Of a stretch of 19,021 nucleotides of DNA, positions 7,743-15,193 are shown piece after piece (within the stretch, counting starts at the first letter, position 1; each line of letters begins with the position of its first letter). The notes below the pieces were generated by a model. The model searched no databases, was not told where the DNA came from, and saw only the letters and a program-made list of their open reading frames with translations. Location: the NCBI GenBank assembly GCA_003158115.1, contig PMGM01000037.1:3036-22056 (forward strand), given 5' to 3'. This DNA comes from Methanobacterium sp. Its GTDB lineage: Archaea; Methanobacteriota; Methanobacteria; Methanobacteriales; Methanobacteriaceae. The translations under genes and the position numbers were made by a program.

Positions 7743-8512
7743 CTATTTGCACTTCTTTCCTACTAGAATGACAGTTGGATAGTCAAAATGGATTGAATCA
7801 TCAATTAAATGTGCACTAATTCCAAGATTGTTCTTACCAATATCTTCCCTTACAAGTTGTCTGATCTTCTTATCGTCTCCAGGATTTGGAAAAGATGCTT
7901 TAATCTGTTTTTCTAACTCAGCTTCTAGTGTGTACCATTGTGTTTTAATGTTGGTAATCTCTAATTTATTTGCAATATCCAACATTTCTTCTAAAGTGCA
8001 AGCGTGGGTATGTGAAGGATCTCTGAGTTTTTCAAGATGATCATAAGCTTCTCTTTTTTCAGGAGGAATAGCCCATCAACAACCATTATTGTTCCATGTT
8101 TTTTACAGACTCTCTTCATTTCCTTAAAAACAATTTTTGGTTCAATAATGGTGGAATGAATATCTGGTAATGACAATTGAGAATGATTCATCATCAAATG
8201 GTAAATTTGTGGCATCTCCAATTTTCCAGGATATATTTTCCAATTTTTTATCTTTCTGGATTTCCTTTGCCTTATCAATCATTGCTGGGGTAATGTCTAT
8301 TCCAGTAACATGTTTAGCCTTTGTTGCAAATGCAGTTGTCACAAGTACAGGTCCACATGCAATATCCAGCACTGTATCATTTTTATTAACCTCACTAAGT
8401 TCATACATCAACTGGAATTCAGATTCATTTGAGTGAAATTTCAATTCTACAAATGGCGTAGCCTGCTTAGTAAACTGGTCAATAATAGAGTGTTTATGGT
8501 CAGTTTCTTCAT
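7743..8512 (-). pseudogene. Class I SAM methyltransferase, three frameshifts
   Basis: Four reading-frame pieces join into one SAM-dependent methyltransferase of about 257 residues. ATG at 8512-8510 (GAGG upstream) reads MKK, then shifts: an extra A near 8504-8506 gives TDHKHSIIDQFTKQATPF running into VELKFHSNESEF. The next piece holds motif I (VLDIACGPVLV), GIDITPAMIDKA (acidic SAM-ribose loop) and GDATNLPFDDESF. At 8145-8150 the frame moves after RYSFHH and resumes as IEPKIVFKEMKRVCKK, consistent with two lost T or one extra base. At 8072-8074 a run of C (G on the coding strand) is one short; repair gives VVDGAIPPEKREAYDHL and the remainder down to the stop at 7743. Motif I also has Val where the family has Gly (ACGPxL), which may signal real decay. 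The likely class is the UbiE/COQ5-like small-molecule methyltransferases; the substrate is unknown. Confidence 0.85.
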
Positions 8513-8596
8513 TATATTATCCTCATTATTCGAAACATAAATGATTCAAAATTTTTTTTATTATAAAAATGTATGTTCTGATATAAATTTATGTTT

Positions 8597-8610
8597 AAAA
8601 ATAAAAAAAA
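8597..8610 (-). terminator. T-tract after the YdjM-like gene
   Basis: On the minus strand T8-A-T4 starts about 17 bases beyond the stop codon of the membrane hydrolase gene. Confidence 0.45.
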
Positions 8611-8626
8611 TAATAGAAATAAATAT

Positions 8627-9571
8627 TTATGGTACTGTAACTGTTAGGTTATTTGCTGTGTATGAATTTATAATATCTGAATAGGTGACATCCCATTTAG
8701 TTGAGTCGTACCTTGCGTTTACTATTGTATAATATGAATTCCATTTAAATTGTTTCACAACGGGTAGGGTGTCAGCAATTTTTATAGCATTTAACCCTGC
8801 ACTATAATTTCCATTTTCAACCGAAGGGGTGTAGAATGTTTGAATATTCGATTCTTGATTGGACCATCCATTGTACTGTGAAACAATGTAACTACTGTTT
8901 TGTGAATTACTTTTTACAACATCCCATACAAAAATATTACTGGTAGGATAAAGTGCTACCTGATTGTAATTTCCATTTAGGGTTGGAGTTTCGTCATCAA
9001 GAATATTAATCTTTTCATATGCTCTTAAACCACCAAATGATATTAATATAATCATAAAAATAGCCATTGCAGCTTTTTTATACTTGTAATTTATTTTCAT
9101 ATAAATTATGAGCATTACAATAGCTGCTAATATGATGGTTATGAGGTCCAATGATTGATATAGGTTTAATGCGTATCTTGTAATTGAAAATGGAAAGAAC
9201 AATGGTATACCCAAGGTAGTCAAATAATCAAGGAGTAAATGGGTTAAAACACCAAAATATGCTATTGCAATTGTAGTATAAGTAAATTTTACAGTTATGT
9301 CACGTTTTATAATGTTGCCGATAAATTCATTCACTTGTTTTCTTGATATTACATACAGGAAGATTGTTGATGTTACAAATCCAAAGATAAATGAATGTGT
9401 AATACCTCGATGTGAAAATATAAATAAATTCGGTGATAATATTCCTATCCACGCAACAAAAATAGTATCAAAATCGGGTGAAATACCACCAAAAGCTCCG
9501 GCAAGTTTATTTTTACTCTTTACAGCTGTTAAGATAATATATGGTACTAGAAAATGCGTTAATAAATCCAT
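8627..9571 (-). CDS. Membrane-bound metal-dependent hydrolase, YdjM family
   Basis: This 314-residue protein belongs to the YdjM/DUF457 family (PF04307) of predicted membrane-bound metal-dependent hydrolases. The conserved polar residues are all present and lie near the membrane: MDLLTHFLVPY (His6), SPDFD (Asp33, Asp35), FSHRGITHS (His54, Arg55, His59) and THLLLDYLTTLGIPLFFPF (His111, Asp115). Four to five hydrophobic helices span about residues 8-190. The C-terminal 110 residues (after KINILDDETPTLNG) are polar, rich in Asn, Tyr and Ser, and probably form an extracytoplasmic domain, as in several archaeal members. The biological substrate is not established for the family; cleavage of phospholipid-like substrates has been suggested by analogy only. 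GGGTGA lies six bases before the ATG. It stands as a single gene with its own T-tract, between the broken methyltransferase and the DUF4013-like gene. Confidence 0.88.
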   Translation of the reverse strand: MDLLTHFLVPYIILTAVKSKNKLAGAFGGISPDFDTIFVAWIGILSPNLFIFSHRGITHSFIFGFVTSTIFLYVISRKQVNEFIGNIIKRDITVKFTYTTIAIAYFGVLTHLLLDYLTTLGIPLFFPFSITRYALNLYQSLDLITIILAAIVMLIIYMKINYKYKKAAMAIFMIILISFGGLRAYEKINILDDETPTLNGNYNQVALYPTSNIFVWDVVKSNSQNSSYIVSQYNGWSNQESNIQTFYTPSVENGNYSAGLNAIKIADTLPVVKQFKWNSYYTIVNARYDSTKWDVTYSDIINSYTANNLTVTVP

Positions 9572-9874
9572 GACTTTTCACCCGAAAAATATATTCATAC
9601 AGTTTTTAACTTAGATTAATTTACTTAACTTTTATAATTATTCATACATGAACAAGTTTTAAAATACATTTATTTACAGATTTTTAACACCTTCCAATCG
9701 AATTAAGAGGATATCTTATGAGTGAAAAAGATTAAATGATTGATCAATGAATTTAGTTTAGGGATTTCAGTATTAGGATGCTTTAAAGTATTAATTTTGC
9801 CCTATAATTATTGAATTATCATTATTTCACTATTATTCATTAATTCTGATAGAGTTTCTAATATTCTATTTAAT
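9572..9874. other. Non-coding stretch of about 300 bases
   Basis: No open frame with gene-like content was found. It should contain the promoter of the hydrolase gene (a weak TTATAAAAG on the minus strand near 9630-9638) and the 3' end of the DUF4013-like gene. I see no clear repeat or RNA structure. Confidence 0.4.
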
Positions 9875-10632
9875 CTAAGTCTTAACTTGAGATCCATTTA
9901 GGTATATTAATGATGCAGATCTGTAAAGGAATATCATTGCAAAGGGAGTTACAGTTAATGATGCAAGTAAATCTCCAATGAATTTGAAGTGGACCAAATT
10001 GAAAATGCTTGATAATCCCAATCCAACTATAAACAAGAACACGAATATTAATCCTGTGAAAATATACCAGATAACAAAGTTGCCCAATCCAACATTGGAA
10101 ATAGTATTTTTTATTACATTGAATTTAAATGATTTATCAATATTATTCCCATTTTTAGCCATGTTAGCTAACGACATGAACAATATTGGATATATAATTA
10201 CCATATACAGTCCAACAATAATTGAAACAAGGCCAAATGTTTTAAACATATTGGTATCAGCCAGATTAGTCCCAGAACTAATGGATGTGATTGCAATTAT
10301 CATGCTCAAAGGGACTACTATTATTAATATAGGAATCACATAAACCAGAGTCACTACAATCACTTTTAATCCATTGACAAAAAGATCTTTCCATCTATTT
10401 AACTTAGGGAGTATATTATTATTTGTTGTTGAGAATTCCATTATACGAAGTAGATAACCTGATCTCACAAAAGCAAATATTAAAGCTAAAATACCTAAAA
10501 ACTATTATGTGTTGTTGATCCAAGAATACTATATAAATCACCTAATATTACTATCAAACCCAAAAATAGGAAGGTTCTTTTATTACTTAAAGGATATTTG
10601 ATTGAATCGTTAATTATTTCCCCAATATTCAT
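9875..10632 (-). pseudogene. DUF4013-like membrane protein, one frameshift
   Basis: The ATG at 10632-10630, with GGGGGT about six bases upstream, opens MNIGEIINDSIKYPLSNKR, then a membrane segment TFLFLGLIVILGDLY, and stops at TAG near 10501. The family resemblance continues in another frame; changing the run of five A (10497-10501; T on the coding strand) to six joins HNSF to LGILALIFAFVRSGYLLRIM and yields about 252 residues ending at 9875. The repaired protein has roughly six hydrophobic segments, the largest at VIVVTLVYVIPILIIVVPL, and the N-terminal GEIINDSIKYP signature typical of DUF4013 proteins that are abundant in Methanobacteriales. Function is unknown. The uncorrected frame would start at a GTG (10468) inside a helix and lack a ribosome binding site, so the break is real in this sequence, whether biological or technical. 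Confidence 0.8.
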
Positions 10633-10682
10633 TATTATACCCCCATGATTTTTATTATTAATCACTTTATCTAGAGATTCTT

Positions 10683-10691
10683 CTATATAAA
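10683..10691 (-). promoter_or_regulatory. TATA box of the DUF4013-like gene
   Basis: TTTATATAG on the minus strand lies about 50 bases before the ATG at 10632, giving a leader of about 30 bases with the GGGGGT site in it. Confidence 0.5.
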
Positions 10692-10818
10692 ATCAAATAA
10701 ATCAATTTCAATAAGTTCATGATTAATAAAAAATCTTAGAAAAAGAAACAATACAGTTTATAGGAATATGAAAGATATTTTATCTGATATCAAACTAATA
10801 GAAAAAAATTTTATAATC

Positions 10819-10877
10819 AAATTAAAACAAATAAATAATAGGGTCATGTTTGATGATATCCATTCCAATCATAACCC
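10819..10877 (-). terminator. Hairpin and T-rich tail after the VOC gene
   Basis: On the minus strand GGGTTATG (10877-10870) pairs with CATGACCC (10848-10841), eight pairs with one G-U wobble, across a 21-base loop. A T-rich tail (TATTATTTATTTGTTTTAA, 10840-10822) follows. The wobble works only in the minus-strand RNA, which agrees with the direction of the gene. Confidence 0.45.
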
Positions 10878-10901
10878 CATCTAAAATATAAATTAACTTA
10901 T

Positions 10902-11258
10902 TTATCCCATATTTTCAATTAATTCAATTTCAACACCATCAGGGCCATCCAAAAAGGCAACTCTGGGACCGCCGGGTTTACCTAATGGTCCACGTGTTAA
11001 TTCAATTCCTTTAGCCTTTAAGTTTGCGATCTCAGTATCCATATCCTCAACAGCCATACCAATCAAGAACAGTCCTTTTTTATTATTTTCATTTTCAATA
11101 AGTTCTATCATGGCTTCACCTTCACCTTTAAACAGTACAATGTTCAAACCAGGCTGGGGGCTGAAACGTCTTACCTCTTCCATTCCCAAAACATCTGTAT
11201 AAAATTTGGCTGATTTTTCCATATTTTCTACAGCTATTGCTATATTTTTTACCATCAT
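10902..11258 (-). CDS. VOC (glyoxalase/bleomycin-resistance) family protein
   Basis: This 118-residue protein has the two beta-alpha-beta-beta-beta units of the vicinal oxygen chelate superfamily: unit 1 about residues 3-55 (IAIAVENMEKSAKFYTDVLG, AMIELIE) and unit 2 about 63-116 (MAVEDMDTEIANL, DPDG-like DGPDGVEIELIE). The superfamily normally holds a divalent metal through His/Glu residues at four places. Here the first place is Asn5, the second Glu52, the third Leu65 and the fourth Glu112, so both histidines expected for glyoxalase I are absent. It is therefore more likely a binding or resistance protein, or an isomerase with altered metal use, than a lactoylglutathione lyase; methanogens also lack glutathione. 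The first of two tandem ATGs is chosen because GGAGGGG lies seven bases before it. It is transcribed alone, with a TATA box flanked by direct repeats. Confidence 0.85.
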   Translation of the reverse strand: MMVKNIAIAVENMEKSAKFYTDVLGMEEVRRFSPQPGLNIVLFKGEGEAMIELIENENNKKGLFLIGMAVEDMDTEIANLKAKGIELTRGPLGKPGGPRVAFLDGPDGVEIELIENMG

Positions 11259-11275
11259 TTTATAACCCCTCCATC

Positions 11276-11315
11276 TCTTTTAATGGATTTACAGTATTTA
11301 TATGTCTTTTAATGG
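11276..11315 (-). promoter_or_regulatory. VOC promoter with 11-bp direct repeats around the TATA box
   Basis: On the minus strand CATATAAAT (11304-11296) is a good TATA box; transcription would start near 11275, just ahead of the ribosome binding site. The 11-mer CCATTAAAAGA occurs exactly twice, at 11315-11305 (against the BRE side) and at 11286-11276 (over the expected start site), 29 bases apart, about 2.8 helical turns. This is the arrangement expected for an operator at which a repressor blocks TBP/TFB or RNA polymerase. Confidence 0.5.
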
Positions 11316-11393
11316 TTTATGTAACATAATTATTATTTATGGCTTCTTTTAATTGTAATTTTCCATTCAAAAACTCAAAAATAATTTATAAAT

Positions 11394-11402
11394 AAAAAAA
11401 AA
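11394..11402 (-). terminator. T9 terminator after the Thr-rich small ORF
   Basis: Nine T residues on the minus strand, preceded by a small stem GATT-AAAC-AATC, lie about 48 bases beyond the TGA of the small ORF at 11450. It has no other plausible gene to serve. Confidence 0.45.
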
Positions 11403-11449
11403 GATTGTTTAATCAAAGAATTATTATTGAATAACATAAAAAATAGCAT

Positions 11450-11589
11450 TCATGCCTTCTTATTCTTCTGCTTATATCTCATTATTATCCATAGAACAAT
11501 CAATAAAATTACAATTATACCATTATATAAGATGCTAATTGATATGTTGTAATTGTTGTTGTTGTAGTAGTTGTTACAGTTGATATCAT
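11450..11589 (-). pseudogene. Thr-rich single-helix small protein, one frameshift
   Basis: The minus-strand ATG at 11589-11587 opens MISTVTTTTTTTITT and would stop soon after at TAA; one restored base near 11541-11550 (for example a second A in ACAACA-TATC) moves it into a frame reading ISISILYNGIIVILLIVLW, then IIMRYKQKNKKA and TGA at 11452-11450. The product would be about 46 residues: a Thr-rich extracytoplasmic stretch, one membrane helix, and a basic cytoplasmic tail. Short Thr-rich membrane proteins of this style occur in methanogens as far as I recall, but I cannot name a family. Alternatively it is the broken end of a larger Thr-rich surface protein. No ribosome binding site precedes the ATG, which overlaps the first bases of the divergent sensor kinase. 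The T9 tract downstream supports a real transcript end. This is a tentative call. Confidence 0.35.
11521..11530 (+). promoter_or_regulatory. Possible TATA box of the sensor kinase
   Basis: CATTATATAA lies about 58-67 bases before the ATG at 11588, so a leader of about 35 bases is possible. It falls inside the opposite-strand small ORF, which weakens the case. Confidence 0.3.
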
Positions 11590-12613
11590 GAATCTACTAC
11601 GTAAAAGTGAAGAGAAATATAGAATGCTCTTTGAAGAAGATCCCTATTTCAACATGATTTTAGGAAAGGATGGCACTATCCTCGATGTTAACAATACCAT
11701 AACCCACATAATAGGTTTAGCAAAGGAAGATATTATTGGTAAAAATTTTTCACAAATAGAGATAATACCCAAGGAAGATTTGGGAGAGTATTATTCTAAA
11801 ATTAAGAGTCTATTAAATGGAGAATATGTAGAACCTTTTGAATCTCATTTTAGAGACACAGAGGGTAATATTAGTTATGTTTTAATCCATTTAAAAGCAA
11901 TTACGGATAATGGGGATATTTTATATATTCTTGCTATTGGTGGTGACATTACTCAACGTAAAATAGCTGAAAATGAGATTAAATCTTCTTTAGTTGAAAA
12001 AAATACCCTTCTTCAGGAGATACATCATAGAGTTAAAAATAATATGCAGATAACATCAAGCTTGTTAAATCTTCAGATAAAATATGTTGACGATGGAAAA
12101 GCTGTTGATGTCTTGAAAGAGAGCCAGAACAGGGTTAAATCCATGGCAATGATCCATGATAAATTGTACATGTCTGAAGATCTTACTCGAATAAATTTTG
12201 TTAATTATATTAATAATCTGGTATCTAACTTATTTTATTCGTACAATGTTGAAGACACCATCAAACCAAAACTCGAAATAGATATGATAAGTTTAAACAT
12301 GGAAACAGCTGTTCCTTGCGGTTTAATAATAAGCGAACTTGTATCTAACAGTTTAAAATATGCATTTCCAGATGGGATGATGGGAGAAATTTTTGTATCA
12401 CTAAGATCTAAGCAGGATAATTATGAACTGATTGTTAGTGATAATGGTATTGGATTACCCAACGAATTTGATATAAACAATACAAAAACACTTGGTTTGA
12501 TGTTGGTAAACAGTTTAACAGAACAGATAGACGGTAAAATTACGATCAACAGAGAAAATGGGACTCGATTTAGTATCATTTTTAAAGAATCCATTTACAA
12601 GGAACGTATTTGA
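11588..12613 (+). CDS. Soluble PAS-domain sensor histidine kinase (HisKA_2 type)
   Basis: This 341-residue protein is a cytoplasmic sensor kinase. Residues about 6-130 form one PAS domain (SEEKYRMLFEEDPYFNMIL through GGDITQRKIAENE), which senses a ligand or redox signal. A HisKA_2 dimerisation box follows with EIHHRVKNNMQ; His146 is the probable phosphorylation site. The ATPase domain has the N-box (SELVSNSLKYAF, Asn254), G1 (SDNGIGLP, Asp285) and G2 (KTLGLMLVNSL). All needed residues are present. No membrane helix or response regulator gene is seen, so the partner must be elsewhere. The ATG has no Shine-Dalgarno sequence, and the only in-frame sequence before it up to the nearest stop is a GTT/GTA tract encoding mainly Val. 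Most relatives carry more domains before SEEKYR, so this gene may be truncated at its 5' end, although the visible domains are complete. Confidence 0.9.
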   Translation: MNLLRKSEEKYRMLFEEDPYFNMILGKDGTILDVNNTITHIIGLAKEDIIGKNFSQIEIIPKEDLGEYYSKIKSLLNGEYVEPFESHFRDTEGNISYVLIHLKAITDNGDILYILAIGGDITQRKIAENEIKSSLVEKNTLLQEIHHRVKNNMQITSSLLNLQIKYVDDGKAVDVLKESQNRVKSMAMIHDKLYMSEDLTRINFVNYINNLVSNLFYSYNVEDTIKPKLEIDMISLNMETAVPCGLIISELVSNSLKYAFPDGMMGEIFVSLRSKQDNYELIVSDNGIGLPNEFDINNTKTLGLMLVNSLTEQIDGKITINRENGTRFSIIFKESIYKERI

Positions 12614-12769
12614 TCTATTCCCACAAAATTTACATATTTTGTTTTGTAGCTGGAATTAAAAAATAAAAATTTATGACGTTAAAATAAGTAGAATTTAATC
12701 GGCATTAATCTAGCCAATTAAACAAATTAGATTTACTTTATTAATATTTAAATAAACAGTTTTTAGATA

Positions 12770-13933
12770 TTAAGTTTCATATAACTTTTTAACCTTTTTT
12801 AATTCCTTCATTATTTGAATTTCTTGTGTGCAACGTTCTTCACATTCTCCACATTCGGTACATGCCGATGCCCTTTCACCATTTAAAAGACCCATTTCGT
12901 ATCCAAATTTAAAACGTTCCTTTGTTTCTGGGGTTCCAAACAGGTGATAATCATTGTATTTTGCAAAGTTTTCAGGAATATCCACTCCTTGAGGACATGG
13001 TAAACAGTAGCCACAACCTGTACAACCAATCTCTAATTTATCATTAAAAACCTTTTTAGCATGGTCTATTACAATTAACTCTTTTTTAGATAATGAATTG
13101 GACTGAGCATCCGATGAGATTCTTATATTTTCCTTCACATCCTCCATGGTACTCATTCCACTTAAAACAACAGATACCTCCGGATGGTTCCATACCCATC
13201 TTAAAGCCCATTCAGCAGGTGTTCTTTTAACAACAGCCTCTTCAAATGTATCTTTTATTTCATCAGGAATATTTACAGCTATCTGCCCACCTTTTAAAGG
13301 TTCCATGGTTGCCACACCTAAACCCTTATTAAAGGCATATTCTAAACCTTCCTTTCCGGCCTGGTAATTTTCATCTAAATAATTGTACTGTATTAAACAG
13401 AAAGACCAGTCATACTCATCAACAACTTCTTTAAAGAGTTCAACACGATCATGGAATGAAAATCCTGCATATTTTATTTTTCCATCTTCAATTGAATTGT
13501 TTAGGAATTCTTCAAAACCAAGTTCTTTCAATTTTTCCCAATAGGTTTTTGTAACACCATGAATAAGATAAAAATCTATAACATCTGTTTCAAGACGTTC
13601 CAGTTGTTTGTCTAAATATTTATCCATATCTTCCCGGGTTTCTATTATCCATGTGGGGAGTTTGGTAGATATGTTAACCTTTTCCCTATATCCATCTTTT
13701 AAGGCTTTAGCAATAATGGGTTCACTCTGCCCACCTTGATACATGTCAAATCCGCCATAGGGATATGCAGTATCTATAAAATTCACTCCGTGATCAATGG
13801 AGTAATGGATCATCTTAATGGCTTCTTTTTCATCAATTTTGGTTGGATCATTCTCCATTGTTGGTAGACGCATAGCACCAAATCCTAAAATCGAAACCTT
13901 TTCATTTGTTTTCCCAAAATTTCTGTATAGCAA
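12770..13933 (-). CDS. Aldo/keto reductase with C-terminal Fe-S motifs
   Basis: This 387-residue protein is an intact member of the aldo/keto reductase group with a ferredoxin-like tail (COG1453). The (beta/alpha)8 barrel covers about residues 1-295 and has the catalytic set Asp54, Tyr59 (or Tyr57), Lys91 and His125 (in DTAYPYGG, STKLP, YLIHG). The tail has two four-Cys motifs, C304-C307-C310-C313 (CTGCGYCLPCP) and C358-C361-C364-C368 (CTECGECEERC), consistent with two [4Fe-4S] clusters, except that the Pro usually after the last Cys is Thr. Such proteins probably couple NAD(P)H or ferredoxin to carbonyl reduction in anaerobes; the substrate is unknown. The TTG start is set by GGGAGGGG (13948-13941) seven bases upstream. 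The HEAT-repeat gene ends 97 bases upstream on the same strand and may share its transcript. It is a paralogue of the broken copy at 1859-3059. Confidence 0.92.
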   Translation of the reverse strand: MLYRNFGKTNEKVSILGFGAMRLPTMENDPTKIDEKEAIKMIHYSIDHGVNFIDTAYPYGGFDMYQGGQSEPIIAKALKDGYREKVNISTKLPTWIIETREDMDKYLDKQLERLETDVIDFYLIHGVTKTYWEKLKELGFEEFLNNSIEDGKIKYAGFSFHDRVELFKEVVDEYDWSFCLIQYNYLDENYQAGKEGLEYAFNKGLGVATMEPLKGGQIAVNIPDEIKDTFEEAVVKRTPAEWALRWVWNHPEVSVVLSGMSTMEDVKENIRISSDAQSNSLSKKELIVIDHAKKVFNDKLEIGCTGCGYCLPCPQGVDIPENFAKYNDYHLFGTPETKERFKFGYEMGLLNGERASACTECGECEERCTQEIQIMKELKKVKKLYET

Positions 13934-14030
13934 TTAATAACCCCTCCCACATTTACAATAACAATTTGATAATTCATCTAAATTTTAAGATAACATCATT
14001 GTAAACTCAGATCATAATATAATATAACAT

Positions 14031-14723
14031 TCATTCTTTGTTATTAATTTTTTCAATAGATATCTCAGCAGCCATACGTACATCACCATTTTTATCGTTC
14101 AATGATTTTGTGAGTGGTTCTATACTACGGACATCGCCTATTTCACCAAGAATTTCTGTTATATGTTCTCTTATTTGCCATTCTTTACTGTTTAAGTTAT
14201 CAATAAGAATATCAACACAGGGTTTTCCTATTTTAATAAGAGCAATCGAAGAATTACTCTGCACCCCATTATTGTTATCATTTAAAAGTTTTATCAATGG
14301 TTTTATACCACGGACATCGCCTATTTCACCAAGAATTTCTGCTGCATACCATCTTACCTGCCAATCATTATCCTCTAATGAATTTATTAGGTTTTCAACT
14401 GCAGGTTCTCCAATTTCAACAAGAGTTTTTGCTGCATTCATTCGAATACCCCAATTATTATCTTTCAACGAAGTTATAAGTTTTTCTAAGCTAAGATTGT
14501 TCAATGATTCATTTGATGTATCTTCTAACGGTGTATTTTCATTTTTTATAGTGTATATGGGTGATTGTGAATCGGTGATTTTACCAAGAGCAAATGCCGC
14601 TTCTTTACGGATATATTCGTCATTATCATAGCCCATAGCCCTTATTAACCCTTTAATATCTTTTTCCCGTTCCATTTTCTTAATGTCGGGTTTGCCAAGA
14701 CCTAATATTAGTTTAAAATCCAT
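14031..14723 (-). CDS. HEAT-repeat protein (PBS lyase type)
   Basis: This 230-residue protein consists of a short N-terminal segment and six HEAT-like repeats of about 30 residues, a pattern seen in the E/F subunits of phycobilisome lyases and widespread in methanogens as protein-protein scaffolds. The repeats begin near residues 22 (KDIKGLIRAMGYDNDEYIRK), 79, 110, 141, 171 and 203, each having the form of a helix with LI..L.D..W.VR.AAAEILGEIGD. A linker at about 53-78 (SPIYTIKNENTPLEDTSNES) separates the first repeat from the rest. No phycobilins exist in methanogens, so an enzymatic lyase role is not expected. Repeats 3 and 5 share a 32-bp identical DNA stretch, pointing to internal duplication. 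The ATG is preceded by AAGGGGC. It is probably transcribed ahead of, and perhaps with, the aldo/keto reductase gene 97 bases downstream. Confidence 0.9.
   Translation of the reverse strand: MDFKLILGLGKPDIKKMEREKDIKGLIRAMGYDNDEYIRKEAAFALGKITDSQSPIYTIKNENTPLEDTSNESLNNLSLEKLITSLKDNNWGIRMNAAKTLVEIGEPAVENLINSLEDNDWQVRWYAAEILGEIGDVRGIKPLIKLLNDNNNGVQSNSSIALIKIGKPCVDILIDNLNSKEWQIREHITEILGEIGDVRSIEPLTKSLNDKNGDVRMAAEISIEKINNKE
14127..14158 (-). repeat. 32-bp direct repeat, copy 1 (inside the HEAT gene)
   Basis: Identical over 32 bases to 14310-14341, 183 bases (61 codons) away. It encodes the EILGEIGDVR end of repeat 5. Confidence 0.85.
14310..14341 (-). repeat. 32-bp direct repeat, copy 2 (inside the HEAT gene)
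   Basis: Second copy, encoding the same EILGEIGDVR segment at the end of repeat 3. The spacing equals two HEAT units. Confidence 0.85.
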
Positions 14724-15193
14724 TGAATCTTTGCCCCTTTAATATAAATTAAAACTATGTTATAAAAATTAGTAACTCTACATTTTAAATATCTTCTAAT
14801 GTATTATAAAATATTTTTTATTATCAATATGAACATAATATATTTTAATTAAATAGATAGTTATTTCAGTTACTATTTAATCATAACAACCTTTTATTAA
14901 TATAATTACCTATTCTAGAGTAATAATAAAATCTAAGCTGATATATGGTGATAAGGATTCTAAATCGGTTAATAGTTAATCATTCTTAAAATTCATCAAT
15001 ATCCTTTAAAGTGTAACAATTAGTTTGGATATAATGGGCAAATTTTATAGTTCACAAAAGTAAATATATACATTAGATTATAGGATAGAAGTTTCCCATT
15101 TAGGTTAGTGCATTGATGTAAAAAAGAATTGTATTAAGAAAGATCAGTTGGAAAATTAATTTCAAAATAGTGGATTATTGTGGAGGGTATAAA
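14724..15193. other. Non-coding divergent gap of 470 bases
   Basis: No gene is supported. It must carry the divergent promoters of the HEAT-repeat gene (TATA-like TTTTTATAAC on the minus strand near 14763-14772) and of the amidohydrolase gene (AAATATATA at 15062-15070, about 125 bases before its start). GGAGGG at 15182-15187 is the amidohydrolase ribosome binding site. The rest is AT-rich without visible repeats. Confidence 0.4.

Noticed and set aside
9978..10343. Plus-strand open frame of about 121 codons opposite the DUF4013-like gene
   Set aside because: It is antisense to hydrophobic codons of the membrane protein; no ribosome binding site and no conserved pattern.
11543..11587. In-frame N-terminal extension of the kinase through a Val-rich stretch
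   Set aside because: It contains no start codon after the TGA at 11540 and is a low-complexity GTT/GTA tract, so it is not counted as part of the protein.
14127..14341. 32-bp repeat spaced like a CRISPR unit
   Set aside because: Only two copies exist, the gap is 151 bases, and both lie in frame inside a protein gene encoding the same HEAT motif.
14038..14631. Long open frame (about 197 codons) on the plus strand opposite the HEAT-repeat gene
   Set aside because: It is a mirror of the repeat-rich coding strand; it has no start signals and no recognisable protein pattern, while the minus-strand frame is clearly a HEAT protein.
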